The notes under the pieces are model-generated. The model was not told where the DNA came from. It was given only the letters and a program-made list of their open reading frames with translations, and did not search any database. A DNA stretch of 64,000 bases from Galeopsis tetrahit (lineage: Eukaryota; Streptophyta; Magnoliopsida; Lamiales; Lamiaceae), in the NCBI GenBank assembly GCA_963675135.1, contig OY776125.1:46096513-46160512 (forward strand), in the 5' to 3' direction. Positions 22,062 to 33,100 of the stretch are shown in pieces; the stretch's first letter is position 1, and every line of letters begins with the position of its first letter. A program made the position numbers and the translations under genes.

Positions 22062-25000
22062 TTATTCCTCCATCTTGCCTGGATCAAGTAAGCCCAATTC
22101 AGCTGATAATTCTAAGAACCTTGCTTCAGCCAATGGTTTAGTCAAGATATCAGCTTTTTGCTTATCAGTGTGGATTTTGACAAGCTTGATATCTTTCTTT
22201 TCCACATGATCCCTTATGAAGTGATGCTTTATATCCACATGCTTGCATCTGGTGTGGAGCACTGGATTCTGTGAGATAGCAATTGCACTATTTTTGTCAC
22301 AGAATATTGGCACTTCATTTGAGATTACTTTGTAATCTCTCAATTGTTGCCTGAGCCAAAGTATCTGAGCACAGCAACTTCCACCTGCTACATACTCAGC
22401 TTCAGTTGTTGAAGTTGCAACTGTATTTTGCTTCTTGGAAAACCATGAGATAAGCTTGCTGCCCAAGAATTGACAAGTTCCAGAGGTGGATTTTCTGTCA
22501 ATTCTACATCCTCCATAGTCTGCATCTGAATATCCAGTGAGCTCAATGTTGTCATCAGCTGGATACCATAGTCCAAGATTCTCAGATCCCTTGAGGTATC
22601 TTAGAATTCTCTTGGCAGCATCAAGATGGCTCTTCTTTGGATTAGCTTGAAATCTTGCACATACTCCAACTGCAAATGTGATATCAGGCCTGCTTGCAGT
22701 GAGATATAGCAAGGATCCTATGATTCCCCTGTAGTTAGTGGAGTTTGTTGACTCTCCACTTTCAATAGGATCCATTTTCCAGTTAGTATTCATAGGGATT
22801 CTGACTGGTTTGCTTGTAGCACATCCAAATTTCTTGATCATGTCCTTTGTATACTTGGCCTGATTGATGAATATTCCTTTCTTTGATTGAGTGACTTGAA
22901 GTCCTAAGAAGAAATTGATCACTCCCATCATGGACATCTCAAATTTGCTTTGCATGAGTTCGGAGAACTTCTCACATAACTTCTCATTTGGAGATCCAAA
23001 TATAATGTCATCCACCTAGATTTGGACTAACAAAATATCATTTCCTTCACATATTCTGAACAAGGTTCTGTCAACAGTGCCTTTGACAAAACCATGATCT
23101 AGAAGAAACTGTGATAAGGTGTCATACCAAGCTCTTGGAGCTTGCTTTAAGACATAGAGGGCTTTCTTCAATCTGTACACCTTGTCTCCTTCTTCAAATC
23201 CTGGGGGTTGTTCAACATATACTTCTTCTTTGAGCACCCCATTGAGAAATGCACTCTTCACATCCATTTGATACACCTTGAATCTCATGTGAGCTGCATA
23301 TGCTAAGAAGAGTCTGATTGCCTCAAGTCTGGCCACTGGAGCAAAGGTCTCATCATAATCAATCCCTTCAGATTTACAATATCCTTTGGCCACCAGTCTT
23401 TCTTTGTTTCTCACAATGATGTCATTTTCATTTTTCTTATTTTTGAACACCCATTTAGTTCCAATGACATCTTGATGAGTTGGCCTATCTACCAGCTCCC
23501 AAACTTCATTTCTGGTAAACTGGTTTAGCTCCTCTTGCATGGCTATGATCCAGTTGGTATCTTGTAGTGCTTCCTCAATGTCTTTTGGTTCCTGTTTTGA
23601 AAGGAAACAACAAAACAGAGCACTTTCTCCATGAAATCTTCTAGTTTTGATCCCTTCACTTGGATTACCAAGTATCAGGCTAGATGGGTGGTCTTGCAAC
23701 CAAGTCCTTCTAGACTTGATCCTTTTAGGAGGATTGTCCTCATCTGAAATTGGATCACTAGATTCATTAAATTCAGGGAAGTTAATTGAAGGATCAAACT
23801 CAGGATCATATTCAGGGGTGTTGTCCTCACTGTCAGATAAGTTGACATTTTCATTGGTTCCCCCTTGAATATTGGATCCATTAACTACCTCAGCATTGCC
23901 AGCTTCTTCATTGGTAGTTGTTACCTGGTTTTGAACTGGGATGGGTTCAGTCAGTTCAATTTCTCCTTTAGGTTGGTTGTCTTCTGGTTAGTTGCCATCA
24001 GGTAGGTTGTCCAGTTTTTGATTTTCATGAAGTTCAGGCTGGGCAACATCTACAAATACTGTTTCCTTGCTTTGAAGCCTTAATCTGGTTGTTCTTTGTG
24101 TTATCTCATCAATATTCAGGTTTCTATCCCTGAACTCATTAACAGATTCATCAAACACAACATGAGGTGTTTCTTCTACAATAAGAGTTTTGCAATTGTA
24201 AACTCTGTAAGCCTTGCTGATTTGTGAATATCCAACAAATATTCCTTCATCAGCTTTGCTATCAAAAGCTTTCAATTGCTCTTTCCCATTATTATGGATG
24301 AAACACTTACAACCAAATATGTGAAAATAAGCAACAGTGGGCAATCTACCTTTCCATATTTGATATGGGGTTTTACCTTGTCCTTTGGTGATTAAGGACC
24401 TGTTTTGAGTGTGACATGCAGTGCTAATGGCTTCAGCCCAGAACCTTTTAGGCAATTTGGATTCAACAATCAAAGTTCTTGCTGCCTCTTTCAAGGTTCT
24501 GTTTCTTCTTTCAGCAACTCCATTTTGTTTAGGTGTTCTTGCTGCTGAAGTTTCATGAGTGATGCCATTCTTGCTGCAGTACTCATTGATGTATGAGTTT
24601 ATGAATTCTTTGCCTTTGTCAGATCTGATCTTGACAATGCTTAGGCCTTTTTCATTGCTCAATCTCATCATCAATTCAGGTAGCTTGACTTGGGTCTCCT
24701 TTTTGTTTAACAAGAACACTACCCAAGTGTACCTGGAAAAATCATCAACAACAACTAATGCATATTTTCTTCCATTTAAACTTACTGGGATAATTGGACC
24801 AAATAAATCCATATGCAGTAGTTGAAGAACTCTCTCAGTTGAGATGACAGGTTTTCCTTTTAATGAAGCTTTGATCTGCTTTCCTTCCTGACATGGCTGG
24901 CATATGTGTTCTTTGGTGAACACTTGATTAGGCAGCCCTTTAACTAGAGAGTTTCTTGCAATCTTGTTGATGGTTTTGAAATTCAGATGATTCAATCTTT

Positions 25001-25457
25001 TGTGCCATACCCAGCTTTGCTCATTTGTGCTTTTGGCAACAAGGCAAACTGCTTCAGGGGTTTTGCTCCAATCTGCAAAATAGACATTTCCCTTTCTCAC
25101 CCCTGTTAGTAGCACCTGTTGTGTTGATTTGTTTTTGATGGTACATTCATTTGGTGCAAATTCAACACAGTATCCTTTATCACAAATTTGACTTATAGAC
25201 AGCAAGTTATATTTTAGGCCTAGGACATATGAGACATCAGTAATTTTAACACTACCAATGTTTAATGTACCATAGCCTCTTGTGATGCCTTGAGAGCTGT
25301 CTCCAAAGGTTACTGAAGGACCTTCTTTTTCTATGAAATCTGAGAGAAGCTCCTTGTTTCCAGTCATGTGCCTTGAACATCCACTGTCTAGGTACCATGC
25401 TGTTTTCTTGTTGATGCTTCTCTTCTTTTTGTGGTCCTTGCAGCCCTGCAAAGTCAA
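22062..25457 (-). pseudogene. pol: Copia pol of the outer element (PR, INT, RT, RNase H), interrupted
   Basis: One reading frame encodes, in order, an aspartic protease (YLDSGCSRHMTG), an integrase with HHCC zinc site and DDE residues (LLHMDLFGP, IRSDKGKEF, QNGVAERRN), reverse transcriptase (KWVFKNKK, YQMDVKSAFLNG) and RNase H (GYSDADYGG, STTEAEYVA, DILTKPL). The INT-before-RT order defines Copia. Two in-frame stops break it: TAA at 23988-23990 in the INT-RT linker and TAG at 23016-23018, which replaces the tyrosine of the YVDD catalytic box. The protein cannot be made whole, so replication would need enzymes from another copy. The stop at 22062 is the natural end. Confidence 0.93.
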
Positions 25458-25904
25458 AATTTAGGTACCCTTTGAGTGTTGGGTCCTAGAGGGTTAGCTG
25501 TACCTTTTGGAATCCAAATCTGCCTGATTACTCTGATTGACTCAAAGTGACTGACTTGGTTTCCATTTACATCTACATACACAGTTTGACCCTTAAATGC
25601 CTTGGGTGCCTTATGTGTATAAGTGTTGGTCTTGTAAGGTTCAGGAGGGTTGGTGAATTTCCTTGGGACATTTCTCCTGAAGTTACTAGACTTAGGTGCA
25701 GCTTGGAAAGACCTTTGTGGATAGGAGTTTGGATGGCCTATTCCTTTTGTCAGGAAAGGTTTAGGCTTCCTGAATGTTTTATACCTATCAGAGGGGATTG
25801 GCCTTAATCCATTCAGTTAAGGTTGCCTCTTTTGAGTTGGCCTTTTCTGAACAGATTTTGGACAACTTCTCTGATAAGGATTCAGATAGGTTGGCCTTCC
25901 ATTG
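25458..25904 (-). pseudogene. gag: C-terminal gag segment of the outer Copia, left of the nested insertion
   Basis: Continues the gag frame interrupted by the nested Copia (36066 side). It is rich in basic and proline residues (RPTYLNPYQRSC, RNVPRKFTNPPEPYKTNTY) and reaches GPNTQRVPKF, then stops. An additional in-frame TAA lies at 25817-25819. Protease begins shortly after in a different frame. The junction motif GGGTACCTAAATT is shared with the third Copia. Confidence 0.7.
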
Positions 25905-26682
25905 TGAAAGTGTGCGTGCGTGCGATATACAGAGATGTTGTCCTTAGTGTTGGCACACACGAGACAACAATGAGCAGCGGAAAATAAATTAACACTTTGC
26001 AAAGAGTATTTCAAAAATTGTGTAGATTAAATAATTAATCTACACGAATCACTTATATTATCTCTTAATATCAGTGAAACCAAATCAACAACCTTGTAAG
26101 GTTTTGAACAATAACAACTCTAATCGAGTTCGAAAAGTTACTAGAAAGAATATGAAACTATCTCCCTAATAGATCTAACGTATTTAAATACACAAATATT
26201 CGGGCTTATAAATGTGCACTAATCTACAAGAAAGAACAAGGCGAATTTCTAATCTAGAAATGTCACGTATTCTATGGATAGGAATGTAGCTTTTCTTTCT
26301 TTCTTGTTGTGTTTTGGAATGAAGGCAGTGTGGTCTATTTATAGGCTCCAAATCGAACTGCCTTGCAACTCCTCCAACTCCCTTGATCAATCTTGGCCAT
26401 TGGATCAAAGGTAGTTTCTTGTAACTTCCCTTCACACTCCATAATTGTAGGAACTCCCATAGTTGTGCTTAGAAACTTCTCACTCCCATGCAACTGCTTA
26501 ACTTGGGTGTTGCCCACGTCTTCTACCTGCATTTGGGACATCACTAAGCAACACAAGTTAAGTAGGAGTTAGTAAAGGAAGAAAGGGCAAATTCTGATGT
26601 TGTGCTAGGTGTTGGCACATTCAGTACAACATGTAACTGAAATGTTGGATAATAAGATACAACACCTATTCCAACATCAACA
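25905..26682 (-). repeat. 3' LTR of the nested Copia
   Basis: 778 bp, with TATA box (minus strand TATAAATA) at 26336-26343. It differs from the 5' LTR by about six substitutions seen by eye and lacks a 21-bp segment present there. Confidence 0.95.
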
Positions 26683-26697
26683 ATCTCCCCCAATTTG
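26683..26697 (-). other. Polypurine tract of the nested Copia
   Basis: Minus strand AAATTGGGGGAGAT immediately before the 3' LTR, in the expected place for plus-strand priming. Confidence 0.8.
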
Positions 26698-27041
26698 ACC
26701 TTTCTACATCAACACCACTGATGTTCACACATTCAGAATATTGACTAAGAAAATAATACAAGGGATATTTCAAAGTAGAAATAATCATAAGTATTTAGTA
26801 AAAAAAAAATGGCATCTAAGTCAAAGTAATACTTAGATTTAAACCAACACAAAAAACAAACCGAAATTAAATTGTTTCTGGAACAGAAAAGATAAAAACA
26901 TAAGTACATGCTTTACAGAGTGAAGGAATAATAAAACAACAGTAAAGGGAAGGATTGGGCTGATTATATCAGCTGCATCTTCATAGTCTGCACGAACTCC
27001 CCCATACTCTAAACTCCTCCCCCATTCTTTCAAGCCTCTCT
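26698..27041 (-). other. 3' untranslated part of the nested Copia
   Basis: Non-coding, AT-rich stretch between the third ORF and the polypurine tract; only short spurious frames. Confidence 0.5.
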
Positions 27042-29057
27042 TCAATCTATATTGAGGTCTCCATAGAGATCCTCAAGGTCTTGTGCTTCATCATCATTGC
27101 TTTGAGCAGCAGCATCATTGTTAATGTTTGGAACATGGACAGCAGTAGATCCTTGAGCTTGGTCTGGTACTGGAACTGCAGCTTGATCAGGAATGTTGTG
27201 AGCATCAGCATCATGTACTCCCCCTGTTGAGGTGGAAAGGAGCTCCTGCCAGAATTGCTTTTGTATCATCAAATCCTCAACTGTGCTTTGGAGGTTTGTG
27301 ATGGTTCCTTGAAGGATATCTACCTGTCTTAGAATAAAATGTGATGATAAATAGACAGATGCAACACAACCTGATGGTGGATGTGTTGTGGAGGTTGATG
27401 GCATATCTGATTGAACATTTCTGGGTGCAGTAGCTGGTATAGGTAAATCCACAATCCTTTCTCCACCTCGAAGTAGAAGTTGAGGTGAAATCGTGAAGCT
27501 TGGAACATAGCTACTGATAACTTCAGTATCTAATCGTTGAAACGTCTTGTCAACCAGCAGCTTATAGATCAAGCAGGGATAAGGAAGCAAGCCTTTTCCA
27601 GACATTGTGCAGGTGAAGTTCATCATATTAGAGAATATGACTTGCCCCAAATTAAATTGCCTAAGGTGGCCAATTTTAAAAAGCAAGACAGCCTGTTCCT
27701 GAGTGAGTGTGGTATTGTTCGTTGTCGGAATCCAATTGCAGCAGACTATCTTATGAAGAACTGAGTATAGACTTGTCAAACGGGATGCAAGCAATTTAGG
27801 AACCCATCTAGTGATCCTACCACCGGTCAAAACACTAATCATCATATCAAAATCAGTAACCACAGGATCCTCCATGACCTTAGTTCCTAATATCCTATTA
27901 ATTATCCTTGGAGTGATAATTATCTCAAGTCCACGAAACATCACACACCCATATTTTCTAGAATTTGTGTCTCCTGTTTTTGCAGAAATATTGGCATAGA
28001 ATTCATGCACCCAATCTATCACATAAGGAGTGGCAAATAACAAAGCATCCAGTATCGATATCTCCCTAAACCAAGTCATCAAGTTTGCTTCTTCAAAATC
28101 GGAAATTTTAAGGATTCGCTCACTGAGGATGATTCGATTTCGAATAGTTTTATAGCAGGCACTTGTGTGATCATTGTACGCAATTTCATCATCACTGCTA
28201 AAATTAGGGTCGGAAGAGATTGGTACCTTGTTCTCATGATCAGAGGAGTGTGAACTAGATTCAGAAGAGGAGGTTGAGTCTGAATTGTCAGGTGGTGCCA
28301 CTAGAGGGGCAACAGTTCGGGCTTTTCTTGGTTTTTTGTGAGCTGCCCGAGTCTTGGTGTGTACTGCATCTGCATTATCAACATCTACGGCTTTAGTAAA
28401 GTCGTCAATGATGTCATTGACATCTCGAGGCTCCCCCTCAGATTCTGAGTTCGACAAAACGATCGGTTGAGTTTTCGCTCCGTCTGTTCTAGGCTTCTTC
28501 TTTCCAGTATAATCTACTCTTTTCCCAAGAGTCCTGTAGGAGACACGGCGACCTCCGGGCCATTTTCGAGCGACTGGAACAGGGGCTTTTCTCTTTGTAG
28601 TGGTAAACTTCCTCTTTTGCCTCAAACGAGCTATCTTCGCTGCCAAAATTTCCCCATCAGATGAGGAGACATCTTCCATCTCCACATCACTTTTCTCCAC
28701 CGCTGGAACATTGTCTTGGAACATAGCATTATCCAGAATCTCTCCCTCCAAGATAATGGTTGGGGATGTTGTTTTACGAGCTAGGGCTTGGTATGCTTTC
28801 TTCAATTTCTCGAAGGAGGTTCCAAGTGGAAAGCATTTTTGGAAGGTGGATGATTTTAGGGATGAGCGATCAATTGGAGAGGCATTTTCGGGTTCAGGGA
28901 GTTTTGCATGTGCCATTTCGCTTCGGATGTCGAGTGGATTGTACACCACCAGTGGTAAGGCAGACGATTCAGGCTCAAACGGAACAACCATTGTTCCAAC
29001 GACGAACGATGGTGAACCAGGTGTGGGAGAGTTGGGAATTTCTGTGATTGTTACCAT
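27042..29057 (-). CDS. Third ORF of the nested Copia, intact, plant-transposon-protein-like
   Basis: An unbroken 671-codon frame downstream of pol. I place the start at the ATG at 29057 (MVTITEIPNSP), because the ~100 upstream residues come from a leader with a plausible intron. The N-terminal third is basic and Ser/Glu-rich (RKAPVPVARKWPGGRR, acidic SDSTSSSESSSHSSD), perhaps with a nuclear localisation signal. Residues ~315-560 form the domain shared with the other two third ORFs: WVHEFYANISAK, CVMFRGLEIIITPRIINRI, then LYSVLHKIVCCNW and QEQAVLLFKIGHLRQFN. This resembles the plant 'putative transposon protein' domain (Transposase_32). A short helical stretch and an acidic tail (DLEDLYGDLNID) follow. 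No membrane segment or catalytic motif is recognised; function unknown. Confidence 0.7.
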   Translation of the reverse strand: MVTITEIPNSPTPGSPSFVVGTMVVPFEPESSALPLVVYNPLDIRSEMAHAKLPEPENASPIDRSSLKSSTFQKCFPLGTSFEKLKKAYQALARKTTSPTIILEGEILDNAMFQDNVPAVEKSDVEMEDVSSSDGEILAAKIARLRQKRKFTTTKRKAPVPVARKWPGGRRVSYRTLGKRVDYTGKKKPRTDGAKTQPIVLSNSESEGEPRDVNDIIDDFTKAVDVDNADAVHTKTRAAHKKPRKARTVAPLVAPPDNSDSTSSSESSSHSSDHENKVPISSDPNFSSDDEIAYNDHTSACYKTIRNRIILSERILKISDFEEANLMTWFREISILDALLFATPYVIDWVHEFYANISAKTGDTNSRKYGCVMFRGLEIIITPRIINRILGTKVMEDPVVTDFDMMISVLTGGRITRWVPKLLASRLTSLYSVLHKIVCCNWIPTTNNTTLTQEQAVLLFKIGHLRQFNLGQVIFSNMMNFTCTMSGKGLLPYPCLIYKLLVDKTFQRLDTEVISSYVPSFTISPQLLLRGGERIVDLPIPATAPRNVQSDMPSTSTTHPPSGCVASVYLSSHFILRQVDILQGTITNLQSTVEDLMIQKQFWQELLSTSTGGVHDADAHNIPDQAAVPVPDQAQGSTAVHVPNINNDAAAQSNDDEAQDLEDLYGDLNID

Positions 29058-29177
29058 TTTGAGTTGGATTTTGAGGTTTTCGGGGAGAAAAATTCGCAGT
29101 TTGTTGAGAGGGGTTGTTTGAAATTCGAAAAATTTGCTGGAGGTGAGTGAAGCTTGCTGAGGTAGAATGATTACAAC

Positions 29178-29264
29178 CTGCAAAAGCAAAACACAATTAA
29201 TTTGATTTAGACCTTTCGACTTCTGGAAGAAAGTGATAATCACAAACAAATAATTTAATCCTAC
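29178..29264 (-). other. Predicted 87-nt intron in the leader of the third ORF
   Basis: Minus strand donor CTG|GTAGGATT at 29264 and acceptor TTTTGCAG at 29178, preceded by a T-rich tract (GTGTTTTGCTTTTGCAG). Length and AT-richness fit plant introns. It lies between a TATA box and the ORF start, as in a 5'-leader intron. Prediction only. Confidence 0.4.
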
Positions 29265-29365
29265 CAGTTTGTGAATAAAATACTTATGCCAAAAATATAA
29301 TCTGGAATTAGTGATGCAAAAACAGATGTAAGCTTGATGGTATAAACTAGCATTCATATGAGGTC

Positions 29366-29373
29366 TATTTATA
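29366..29373 (-). promoter_or_regulatory. TATA box for the third ORF of the nested Copia
   Basis: Minus strand CTATAAATAGACC is a near-consensus plant TATA box about 310 bp upstream of the ORF start and ~730 bp after the pol stop. It is not part of an LTR, so the third ORF may have its own transcript. Confidence 0.5.
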
Positions 29374-30050
29374 GAGGGATTTAGGCGGGAGTTGAAGCAC
29401 GATTCTGTATGTGGAGAAATGGAGAGAGTGGAAGAATTAACTTCTCTCCATAAAAGTTCATGATGTTGTGGAGAATAATTACTGATAATTAATAAATAAA
29501 AGAAATAGATTAATTAATAACTGGACAAATAAAAATAATTAAATTCATATAATTATTTGCAGATAATAAAAATAATAATTATCAGAAATTAATTAATTCT
29601 ATAAATAATCAAAATCATAAGTCTGAGTCAGGTGTTGAACAGATTGTTGGCATTTTGTACATCTCAACACAGTTTTTTCATGAATTTACTTCATATGTGT
29701 TGCACTTTAATTTTTATCACATTTACACATTGATCCATCTTTTCAAAAGAGTGCATCGTAGCAGCGAACTCCGTGCCCCATAGTTACTCAATGGATTTGT
29801 GTTTAATTTGATGCAATATATATCACCTTTAGAAAAGAGAACATCGTAGTAGCGAGCTCCGTGTCCCTAGTTACTCAGTGATTTTTAAAGCATCTAATTT
29901 GTGATTTCCTTTGCATTTGAGAGATTGTACAATCTTTTCTCATATTCCACATGACTCAATTTAAGACTTTTAGACTAAGATTATAAAGAATTATGTTAAA
30001 TCTGATACTTACGAAATTTATACAAAGAAATAATTAAATGAACAAATCTG
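29374..30050 (-). other. pol-to-third-ORF spacer of the nested Copia
   Basis: About 680 bp without reading frames. It contains a pair of related ~85-bp direct repeats (29732-29912) and ends at a hairpin next to the pol stop. Confidence 0.55.
29732..29912. repeat. Two diverged direct repeats in the spacer
   Basis: CATCGTAGCAGCGAACTCCG (29755 onward) is matched by CATCGTAGTAGCGAGCTCCG (29852 onward), followed in both by GTTACTCA and a T-rich segment ending in a CATCTAATTTG or TTTAATTTG-type run. They may be promoter or regulatory repeats upstream of the third ORF. Confidence 0.65.
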
Positions 30051-30086
30051 GTGTTGTCCCAAATGCTGCCGCATTTGGTACAACAC
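30051..30086. repeat. 16-bp-stem hairpin next to the pol stop
   Basis: GTGTTGTCCCAAATGC pairs with GCATTTGGTACAACAC with one mismatch and a 4-nt loop. It lies 15 bp beyond the pol stop codon on the minus strand. It could act as an RNA structure at the end of the pol transcript. Confidence 0.7.
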
Positions 30087-30100
30087 TTTTGATACAGTGT

Positions 30101-33100
30101 TCAGATATTGCATAATCCAAGAGACTTCCTTAGAGAAGAAAATCTCTTATCATCTAAAGCTTTTGTGAATATATCAGCAAGTTGTTTTTCTGTAGACACA
30201 TACTCCAACTTTACCACCTCTTTTTCAACTAGATCTCTTATGAAATGATGCCTTATACTTATGTGCTTAGTAAAAGAATGTTGCACTGGATTCTTTGATA
30301 TATTTATGGCACTAGTGTTATCACAAAAAACAGTTAAAGTATCACAGGGTAAACCATAATCACACAACATTTTTTGTAACCAAAGTAATTGTGTACAGCA
30401 ACTCCCTGCTGCAATATACTCAGATTCAGCTGTGGATTTTGATACACAGTTCTGTTTCCTGCTATGCCAAGATATGAGATTATTTCCCATGTAGAAGCAG
30501 CCACCACTGGTGCTCTTTCTATCATCAGCATCTCCTGCCCAGTCAGCATCACTGTAGCCAATTAAGGAACAATTTGTGTCCTTGCTGTACCATAAGCCTA
30601 GGTCACAAGTTCCTGCAACATATCTAATTATCCTTTTTACAGCATGCATATGAGATTCTTTTGGGTCAGACTGATATCTAGCACATAAACATACACTAAA
30701 CATAATATCAGGCCTTGTAGAGCTCAAGTAAAGAAGACTACCTATCATTGATCTGTACAATGTTGGGTCAACATTTTGGCCAACACTGTCTTTACTCAGT
30801 TTCTGAGTTGATCCCATAGGTGTTTTCATATGTTTAGCATTCTCTAAACCAAACCTTTTCACAAGATTTTTAGCATATTTACTCTGTGATATAAAGATAC
30901 CATCATTTTGCTGTTTGATTTGCAAGCCTAGGAAATAATTTAAGTCACCAACCATGGACATTTCAAAGGTTGATGTCATTTCATTCACAAACAGTTTTAG
31001 CATATCATCACAAGTAGAGCCAAACACTATATCATCAACATAAATTTGAGCTACCATAATATCATTTCTTTCATGCTTAATGAATAGAGTTCTATCAGCT
31101 TCTCCTCTAGTAAATCCAAATTCAATCAGAAAATCAGTTAATCTTTCATACCAAGCTCTAGGTGCTTGTTTCAAGCCATAAAGAGCCTTTTTTAACTTAA
31201 ACACATGGTCAGGAAATTCTGGATTTTCAAAGCCTTTTGGTTGCTCAACATATGCTTCTTCCATTAAGATTCCATTTAGAAAGGCTGCTTTAACATCCAT
31301 TTGATATAGTTTAATGTTGATAAAGCATGCAATAGCAAGTAAAAGTCTAATGGATTCTATTCTAGCAACTAGAGCAAATATTTCATCAAAATCTACTCCC
31401 TCTACTTGAGTATATCCTTGAGCAACAAGACTTGCTTTGTTTCTGATAATGTTGCCTATTTCATCAGTTTTGTTTTTGAAAATCCATTTAGTACCAATAA
31501 CATTTGTATGATCTGGTCTAGGTACTAAGGTCCATACATCATTTCTAACAAATTGGTTCAACTCTTCATGCATAGCTTCTACCCAATGTTCATCATTTAA
31601 AGCTTCTTTTACTGTTTTAGGTTCAATAGCAGAATGATAACACTCATGATTTACCTTGTTACACACAGAAGTCATGCAAATAGATCTTACCACATCTTTT
31701 GGATTTATACCCAACCTTCTTCTGGTTTGAATTCCAGTAGATTGATCACCTATAATCAGCTCATGTGGATGATTCTTTTGCACTCTCCTTGAAGGTGTTT
31801 TATGCAGATTGTACAGATTTTCTGGATTTTCTGTAATTTCAGCAGATGTGTCTGTGAGTGTTCCCTCATTCTGGTCATCATTTTTGATCTGGTCTGTTCT
31901 ATCAGTCATTATTGGACTATCAGCAAGGTCTGAAACATCCTCTTCAATACTGTTTCCTGTAATACTCAAGTTATCATCAAAAACCACATTTACAGATTCT
32001 TGAACAGTATTTGTTCTGAGATTATAGATCCTATATGCTTTACTATTCCTTGAATAACCAAGAAAAACACCTTTGTCACTCTTAGAATCAAATTTATGCA
32101 ATTGTTCTCTATCATTTAGGATGTAGCAAATACAGCCAAATACATGAAAATACTTAAGATTAGGCTTTCTACTATTCAGTATTTCATAAGGTGTACTATT
32201 AGAATCTGTTCTAATCAAGACTCTATTAGATATATGACAAGCTGTATTTAGAGCTTCAGCCCAAAACCTTTTGGCTAAATTTTTAGAACATAGCATAACT
32301 CTAGCCATCTCTTGAAGAGTTCTATTTTTCCTCTCTGCTATCCCATTCTGCTGAGGTGTTTTAGGTGATGAGAACTCCTGTAATATGCCTTTAGATTCAC
32401 AGAATTCAGTGAAAGCACTGTTATCAAACTCTCTTCCATGGTCTGATCTAATTCTACACACTTTAGAATTATAGACAGTCTTGAATTTTTTGTATAAAGT
32501 TTTAAAGACAGAAAAAGTTTCTGATTTTTCTTTTAGGAATTCTATCCATGTGAATCTAGAATAATCATCAACAATGACAAAAGAATACCTTTTTCCACCT
32601 ATACTATCAATTTCCATAGGACCCATAAGATCCATATGAAGCAATTCAAAGCAATGTTGTGTAGAACAATGACCTAATAGTTTGTGAGAAGCTCTTACCT
32701 GTTTGCCTTTTTGACATGGTCCACAGATGTGATTGTCTGAAAATTTCAGCATTGGTAAACCTGTAACAGCTTTGAGTCTAATCAACCTATCAATCTGTCT
32801 ATGATTAACATGCCCAAGTCTATGATGCCATAGTGTACTCTCATCATTTTTCACATTATTGAAGCTCACTTTGGATTCAATTAAATAGCAATTATCAGCA
32901 GATCTATTACCCATCATAATGCAATCAGAATTTTCATCTAGCACATAGCATGAATTTTTATCAAACTTTACATGCAAGTAATCATCACATAATTGGCTTA
33001 TACTAATGAGGTTGGCAAGTAATCCATCAACATGTAAAACATTTGGTAATCTAGGAAATCCAGGAACATTTAAGGTTCCTTTACCAATGATCTTCCCTTT

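Larger units (their letters stand above)
16721..22660 (-). repeat. Four tandem copies of a ~1,485-bp unit inside the outer Copia
   Basis: Copies run 16721-18207, 18208-19691, 19692-21175 and 21176-22660. Each holds, in minus-strand order, the last ~600 bp of pol (RNase H C-terminus), the pol-to-ORF spacer with polypurine tract and TATA box, and the first ~70 codons of the third ORF. At each junction (18208, 19692, 21176) the third-ORF prefix is joined to pol across a 2-bp overlap (AT). The two middle copies look identical or nearly so, the 21176 copy is very close, and the 16721 copy is clearly more diverged. Template switching during reverse transcription or unequal recombination would both explain it; an assembly error must also be considered. 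Confidence 0.9.

Noticed and set aside
25458..25475. Canonical -1 slippery heptamer at the outer Copia gag-pol junction
   Set aside because: The bases do not fit X XXY YYZ in the gag frame, so I only report the conserved motif, not a frameshift site.
26184..26556. Small ORFs repeated at 26184-26556 and 35562-35934
   Set aside because: They lie inside the two LTR copies of the nested Copia and span the promoter region; not genes.
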